From NCBI GenBank assembly GCA_018376005.1, contig JAHACE010000058.1, positions 1 to 10,417 of the forward strand: DNA of 10,417 nucleotides, written 5' to 3'. Shown piece by piece: positions 6,428 through 10,417 of the stretch (positions within the stretch are counted from its first letter, which is position 1; each line of letters opens with the position of its first letter). Source of the stretch: Atopobium sp. (GTDB taxonomy: Bacteria > Actinomycetota > Coriobacteriia > Coriobacteriales > Atopobiaceae). Both the position numbers and the translations under genes were made by a program. The notes under the pieces were generated by a model. It worked only from the letters and a program-made list of their open reading frames with translations, ran no database searches and had not been told where the DNA came from.

Positions 6428-7861
6428 CTAGAAATCAGCTATCGCATCTCTTGAGCGCAAAACGCCTCGTGAAGGACGCGCGGAGCTCTGAGCACTGCTC
6501 TTAGGGCGAGAAGAACGTGGGAGTGGCATGCCTACTCCTACCCCACCATCAACCATGGTAAGACCAGCAAAACCTGGAGCATCAAAGGTATCTTGCTCTT
6601 CAGCTATGCTCCAAGAAGCGCGCTGCCTATCGTACTCGGTTTCTGGAAGCCTTGACTGCCTTGAAACAGACATCAAAAGACCAACCATCAAGATACTAGA
6701 CATGATGGTTGAACCGCCGTATGAGATAAACGGCAGTGGCTTACCAGAAAGAGGCAAAAGGCCCAAAACACCACCGATGTTAACAAAGGCCTGGATGATA
6801 AACATAGAGGTACAACCTGCAGCAATAAGCCTGCCGGTCAAATCTGGTGCATAGCGAGCAATCTTAAAGCCTGCCCATACCAGGGCGCCAAATACAGCCA
6901 AAAGACCCAAAACGCCAATAAAGCCCAGTTCTTCTCCAATAACCGCAAAAATAAAGTCATTGTGAGCCATAGGAAGATAGGAATATTTCTGGCGAGAAAA
7001 GCCAAAGCCAACACCAAAAATACCACCAGAGCCAAAGGCATAAAAGCCCTGTGCAAGCTGATAACCTGCACCGTAATAATCAGCCCAAGGGTTGAACATA
7101 GTCACAACGCGAGCACGCGAATAATCATCTTTAAGAGATAAGAAGGCAAAGCCAATAAAGCCAGCAACAGCAATAGTTGCCAGAACCCTTCGGTCAACAT
7201 CGGCAAGGTAGCCAATGACCAAAAGTGTTCCCACAATAATCAATGTGGAGCCCTTGTCTGGCTGGGCCAAAATAAGAAGCAGTGGCGCAAGCGCAGCAAT
7301 AGCAAACTTTTTAAAGAACTCCATCTGATCTATGGTCTGATCAATAAAGTACTGCTGAGCCAAATACGAGACAGAAATTAAGATGGTAATCTTTGCAAAC
7401 TCAGACGGCTGGAAAGAAAACGGTCCAACTGAAATCCAACGGGTTGCACCATATGCATCAGCGCCAGCAATAGGAGTAAAAATAATTGCTAGCATTCCAA
7501 TGGTCACAATCCAGATAGGTACCTGGAAGTTTCTTACTACTGCGCGGTAGTCAATGCGAGAAACAATAAACGCTAACGCAACTCCTGCTGCAGCAAAGCC
7601 AAGCTGACGCTGCACGTAGTAGAAGGGGTTATAGCCCATGTCCTCAGAAGTCATTGCAGAAATCGAGGATGCGGAATAAATCATTACCAGGCCAAAGCAC
7701 ACCAAAATAGCCGTTGACACCAGAAGCACCAGACGAGGCTGCATAAAACGCTCTGGAATAGCACCAAAGCGGCCTTTGGCCTGCGAACGCTCGGAAGATC
7801 TCTGGCGAGAAGAACGTGGTTGCTGCGTGCGCTCCCCTGTTCTGTTTCTGCTGGTAGCCAT
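6428..7861 (-). CDS. ftsW: Septal peptidoglycan polymerase FtsW (SEDS family)
   Basis: FtsW is the SEDS glycosyltransferase that polymerises lipid II at the division site together with a class B penicillin-binding protein. The 477-residue product has about ten hydrophobic segments between residues 43 and 400. Family motifs: YSASS near 62, RWISVGPFSFQPSEFAK (141-157), AQPDKGS (199-205), GYQLAQGFYAFGSGG (266-280), AHNDFIFAVIGEELG (299-313) with the catalytic-type Asp302, and LPLSGKPLPFISYGGS (369-384). The position between murD and murG and the FtsW-type SGKPLPFISYGGS favour FtsW over RodA. The start ATG overlaps the murD stop as TAATG, indicating translational coupling. A basic Arg/Ser-rich N-terminal tail (about 1-40) and a C-terminal cytoplasmic tail (about 401-477), also basic near its end, flank the membrane core. 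In mycobacteria such an FtsW tail contacts the FtsZ C-terminus; whether this happens here is unknown. Confidence 0.94.
   Translation of the reverse strand: MATSRNRTGERTQQPRSSRQRSSERSQAKGRFGAIPERFMQPRLVLLVSTAILVCFGLVMIYSASSISAMTSEDMGYNPFYYVQRQLGFAAAGVALAFIVSRIDYRAVVRNFQVPIWIVTIGMLAIIFTPIAGADAYGATRWISVGPFSFQPSEFAKITILISVSYLAQQYFIDQTIDQMEFFKKFAIAALAPLLLILAQPDKGSTLIIVGTLLVIGYLADVDRRVLATIAVAGFIGFAFLSLKDDYSRARVVTMFNPWADYYGAGYQLAQGFYAFGSGGIFGVGFGFSRQKYSYLPMAHNDFIFAVIGEELGFIGVLGLLAVFGALVWAGFKIARYAPDLTGRLIAAGCTSMFIIQAFVNIGGVLGLLPLSGKPLPFISYGGSTIMSSILMVGLLMSVSRQSRLPETEYDRQRASWSIAEEQDTFDAPGFAGLTMVDGGVGVGMPLPRSSRPKSSAQSSARPSRGVLRSRDAIADF
6505..6520 (-). repeat. 16-base repeat, copy 1, in the FtsW C-terminal tail
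   Basis: The plus-strand sequence ggcgagaagaacgtgg here is identical to 7804-7819 in the FtsW N-terminal tail. Both copies are read in the same frame and encode PRSSR within basic cytoplasmic tails (residues 448-452 here). It may be a duplicated tail motif or chance from Arg/Ser-rich coding. Confidence 0.6.
7804..7819 (-). repeat. 16-base repeat, copy 2, in the FtsW N-terminal tail
   Basis: Identical to 6505-6520 and in the same codon frame; it encodes PRSSR at residues 15-19 of FtsW. Confidence 0.6.
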
Positions 7862-9264
7862 TATCGACCGCTCTCTTTTTGAGCAAGATCTGCCACCAGC
7901 TGTTTAAAGACACGACCACGCTGAGTCATGCCTGTGAACTCGTCAAATGAGGAACATGCTGGTGATAGAAGCACTACAGAGCCTGGACGAGCAAGCTCTA
8001 CCGCACGATTAAAAGCTTCATGCATATGAGGCTCTTCTACCACTTCTGCATGGCCGCCAGAAACGCGGCGAAGTGCCTCTGCAAAGCGAGGACCTGCCTC
8101 TCCAAAGCAGATTGCGTATGCGCAGGTAGCGGACACCTTCTGAGCAAACTCATCAAGCTCCGTGCCCTTATCGTGACCGCCAAGTAGCAAAATAACGTCT
8201 TTACCTGGGAACGAAGTTAATGATTTTTCAACTGAATCAGTGTTTGTTGCTTTGGAATCGTTAACGTACAAAACACCATTAACCGTATCAACTGGCTCAA
8301 TTCTGTGCTCAAGCGGCATAAAGTCCAACAGGGCATGCCTAATAGAAACAATATCAAGTCCCAGGAATAAGCCACATGCAGCCGCAGCAAGAGCGTTGAG
8401 TGCATTGTGCGCTCCCCTAATGTGGAGCGCATCAGCTGCTACAAGCTCCATCTCTTTACCAGATAGCCTGACTACCAGCGCTCCATTGCGTACAAAGGCG
8501 GCGTTTTGCGTACCGGGATCTGTCTGAGCAAGATGGCATACGGCAATGCCGCGAGCGTCAAGGTGAGAAGACACGTCCTGACAAAACTCATCCAAGTCAG
8601 AGACAATTGCCAGGTCATTTGCATCAAGGTTGGCAAAAATCTTCTCTTTAGCTGCTGCATACGCCTCGAGTGAACCATGCCACTCAAGGTGATCCGGCGT
8701 AATGTTTAAAAGCATCGCAACGTGAGGATGCAATTTTTGAGTAGTAGCAAGCTGGAAGCTTGAAAGCTCTGCTACAAACCAGCTCTTAGGTTTTCTCTCT
8801 GCAAGTTGGTCCGTAATAGTTAGACCAATATTGCCAACAGCGCTTGCATCAAGACCCGCATACTGCAGGATTGACGTGGTCAAGCTTGTGGTAGTAGTTT
8901 TACCGTTTGTGCCGGTAATACCAATCCACTGTGAAGGGCTCTCTTGATAAGCAAACTCTGGCTCGCCCATAATTTGCTGAGAAGCTGCCTTTGCACTTAA
9001 AAACAGCTCAGAGGTGTCTGGAATACCAGGAGATGCAATAGTCAGGTCAAAAGTTCCCTTAACCTGATCGGAGCCGCATTGTACCTGTACGCCTGAGTCT
9101 GCAAGCTCTTGGATCTTCTCGCCAACAGTAGCATCTGCGCCGCCCACAAGAGTTACGGAAGACACACGACCCTCTGGCTGCTGCAGCAAATACGTGCAGA
9201 CAGAGACGCCGGTCTTACCAAAACCAAGAACACATACATTTCCAAGTGTTTCTAGAAGCGACAC
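7861..9264 (-). CDS. murD: UDP-N-acetylmuramoylalanine--D-glutamate ligase MurD
   Basis: MurD adds D-Glu to UDP-MurNAc-L-Ala in the cytoplasm, using ATP. The 467-residue product starts at a GTG at 9264, chosen because AAAGGA lies at good spacing upstream and the first residues run directly into the UDP-binding fold (VCVLGFGKTG, 10-19). Other motifs: SPGIP (78-82), P-loop GTNGKTTTT (118-126), AELSSFQL (165-172), NITPDHLEWHGS (187-198), the probable carbamylated Lys206 in YAAAKEKIF, GAHNALNALAA (284-294), LEHRIEPV (318-325), VNDSKATNTDS (334-344) and the C-terminal SPACSSFDEF (434-443). Length and motifs are those of an intact MurD. It begins 29 bases after mraY ends and overlaps ftsW by one base (TAATG), so the two are probably translated together. 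Confidence 0.95.
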   Translation of the reverse strand: MSLLETLGNVCVLGFGKTGVSVCTYLLQQPEGRVSSVTLVGGADATVGEKIQELADSGVQVQCGSDQVKGTFDLTIASPGIPDTSELFLSAKAASQQIMGEPEFAYQESPSQWIGITGTNGKTTTTSLTTSILQYAGLDASAVGNIGLTITDQLAERKPKSWFVAELSSFQLATTQKLHPHVAMLLNITPDHLEWHGSLEAYAAAKEKIFANLDANDLAIVSDLDEFCQDVSSHLDARGIAVCHLAQTDPGTQNAAFVRNGALVVRLSGKEMELVAADALHIRGAHNALNALAAAACGLFLGLDIVSIRHALLDFMPLEHRIEPVDTVNGVLYVNDSKATNTDSVEKSLTSFPGKDVILLLGGHDKGTELDEFAQKVSATCAYAICFGEAGPRFAEALRRVSGGHAEVVEEPHMHEAFNRAVELARPGSVVLLSPACSSFDEFTGMTQRGRVFKQLVADLAQKESGR

Positions 9265-9293
9265 GCAAGCGATCCTTTCTCAGAGCAATATCT

Positions 9294-10325
9294 TTAGTGA
9301 AGCTGGAAGTACAGAGCAAAGCCCAGAGCAGCAAATGCGCCGGAAATAATCCAGAATCTAAAGACTACTTTTGTCTCGTTCCAGCCAAGTTTCTCAAAAT
9401 GATGATGCAGTGGAGCCATCAAGAATACGCGCTTTTTAGTTGCCTTGTAGCTGACAACCTGAATGATAACGGACAGCGCCTCAATGATAAAAAGACCGCC
9501 CATGACCAGGGAAATTACCTCTGTCTTGGTAAGGACAGCTAGAGCTGCAAAGGCAGCGCCCCAGGCAAGAGAGCCGGTGTCTCCCATAAAAATACTTGCA
9601 GGATAGCTGTTAAACCACAAAAAACCAATACAAGCTCCTGCGATCGATGCGGCAAAAACAGCAAGGCTACTCTCGCCATAGCGGAAAGCTACCGCAGCCA
9701 TAAAAATCATGACGACCATAACGCAGCCACCTGCAAGGCCATCAAGGCCGTCAGTCAGGTTAACAGCGTTGGAGAGGCCTGCCATGAGCAAAAAGACAAA
9801 GAAAAGATATAGCCAAGGGATAGAAATAATGTTTCCACCTAAATTGACGGTAGTAGTAAGGATACCCAGGTTGATATCAAGGCCACCAGGGAACGCAATA
9901 ATGGGCGTAATGCCCCAAATGTTAACTGCTGCCAGGCAAAATGCCACAGAAATGGTAATAAGTCCAGCCATCTTCTGAGATGCGGTAAGACCAAGGCTTC
10001 TACCGTGGGCAACGGACTCAATGTCGTCCAGAAGGCCCAGCGAACCTGTAAGCAGCATAGCAGCCATGGCAAGAATGAGGTCGGTGTTCCACTGAGCAAG
10101 TGCAATACAGGTCAGCACAATGCTTACCAGCATAACAACGCCACCCATAGTAGGAGTACCCTGCTTGACCAGGTGCTGCTGAGGGCCGTCAGCACGAACC
10201 TGCTGGCCCACTCCCTCTTTCTTCATCAGTTTGATGAAGAGCGGCATTAAGACCAACGTGATGATGCAGGAGACACCAAGCGCAACAAACACCTGGTATG
10301 TTGGGTAAATAGTCTGGTAAAACAT
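9294..10325 (-). CDS. mraY: Phospho-N-acetylmuramoyl-pentapeptide transferase MraY
   Basis: MraY is the integral membrane enzyme that transfers phospho-MurNAc-pentapeptide to undecaprenyl phosphate, making lipid I. The product has 343 residues and about ten membrane segments. Motifs: QQHLVKQGTPTMGG (49-62), LLDDIESV (98-105) with the paired Asp100-Asp101, GLTASQK (112-118), LSNAVNLTDGLDGLAGG (184-200), FMGDTGSLA (246-254) with Asp249, and APLHHHFE (304-311) with the His triad. These are the catalytic and Mg-binding residues of the family. The ATG at 10325 is preceded by AAAGGAG and overlaps the murF stop codon by one base (TAATG), so it is translationally coupled to murF. The C-terminus ends 29 bases before murD. 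Confidence 0.96.
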   Translation of the reverse strand: MFYQTIYPTYQVFVALGVSCIITLVLMPLFIKLMKKEGVGQQVRADGPQQHLVKQGTPTMGGVVMLVSIVLTCIALAQWNTDLILAMAAMLLTGSLGLLDDIESVAHGRSLGLTASQKMAGLITISVAFCLAAVNIWGITPIIAFPGGLDINLGILTTTVNLGGNIISIPWLYLFFVFLLMAGLSNAVNLTDGLDGLAGGCVMVVMIFMAAVAFRYGESSLAVFAASIAGACIGFLWFNSYPASIFMGDTGSLAWGAAFAALAVLTKTEVISLVMGGLFIIEALSVIIQVVSYKATKKRVFLMAPLHHHFEKLGWNETKVVFRFWIISGAFAALGFALYFQLH

Positions 10326-10417
10326 TACTCAGTAACTCCTTTTACAAAAATATCAAGCTGGGCAGACCTCGATGCCTTGGCGAGAAGAACGTCTCCTTGC
10401 GCAAGTACTGGTCCGAG
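10325..10417 (-). CDS. murF: UDP-N-acetylmuramoyl-tripeptide--D-alanyl-D-alanine ligase MurF, last 30 codons only
   Basis: Only the C-terminal end is in the window: GDVLLAKASRSAQLDIF followed by KGVTE and TAA. The GD(V)(V/L)L(V/A)K(G/A)SR pattern is the conserved end of MurF (and a few other Mur ligases), and the position directly before mraY is where murF normally sits. MurF adds D-Ala-D-Ala to the UDP-MurNAc-tripeptide. The stop codon shares its last base with the mraY ATG. The identity depends on this short tail plus context, so a fused or atypical protein cannot be excluded. Confidence 0.8.
   Translation of the reverse strand, partial: LGPVLAQGDVLLAKASRSAQLDIFVKGVTE

Overview
This window is a stretch of a bacterial division and cell wall (dcw) cluster. 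Every gene lies on the minus strand, so transcription runs from right to left. In transcription order it holds: the last codons of murF (10325-10417), mraY, murD, ftsW, murG, murC, a broken murB, ftsQ, and an ftsZ whose reading frame continues without a stop into a PgeF/YfiH (multicopper-polyphenol-oxidase-like) domain and off the left edge. No RNA gene, insertion sequence or CRISPR array is visible.

The organism looks like an actinobacterium of the class Coriobacteriia, probably Atopobiaceae (Lancefieldella/Atopobium/Olsenella type). The FtsZ nucleotide motif is the actinobacterial GEGGGTGTG form, ftsA is absent between ftsQ and ftsZ, the gene order is the Gram-positive/actinobacterial one, and the base composition is only about half G+C, lower than most actinobacteria. 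The family assignment is inference from memory, not a database result.

Layout and logic: MurC, MurB, MurD and MurF build UDP-MurNAc-pentapeptide in the cytoplasm. MraY and MurG turn it into lipid I and lipid II. FtsW polymerises lipid II at the septum, and FtsQ and FtsZ belong to the divisome. The genes are packed tightly: murF/mraY and murD/ftsW overlap as TAATG, and the ribosome-binding sites of murG, murB and ftsQ sit on or beside the preceding stop codon. The only sizeable non-coding stretch is the 163-base leader between ftsQ and ftsZ, which carries a very strong Shine-Dalgarno, two small hairpins and weak promoter-like boxes.

Two things stand out. First, the FtsZ GTPase (residues 1 to about 319) is joined by a short proline/glutamine-rich linker to a PgeF domain with all three expected metal ligands. 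The usual FtsZ C-terminal docking peptide is not seen at the junction, and codon usage changes sharply there. PgeF removes L-Ser wrongly attached to UDP-MurNAc by MurC, so the fusion would place precursor proofreading on the Z-ring. Second, murB is interrupted: its N-terminal part ends in a premature stop, its C-terminal part is in another frame, and the middle of the protein, including the YRxS motif, is missing. This is either a real lesion in an essential gene or a sequence/assembly error.
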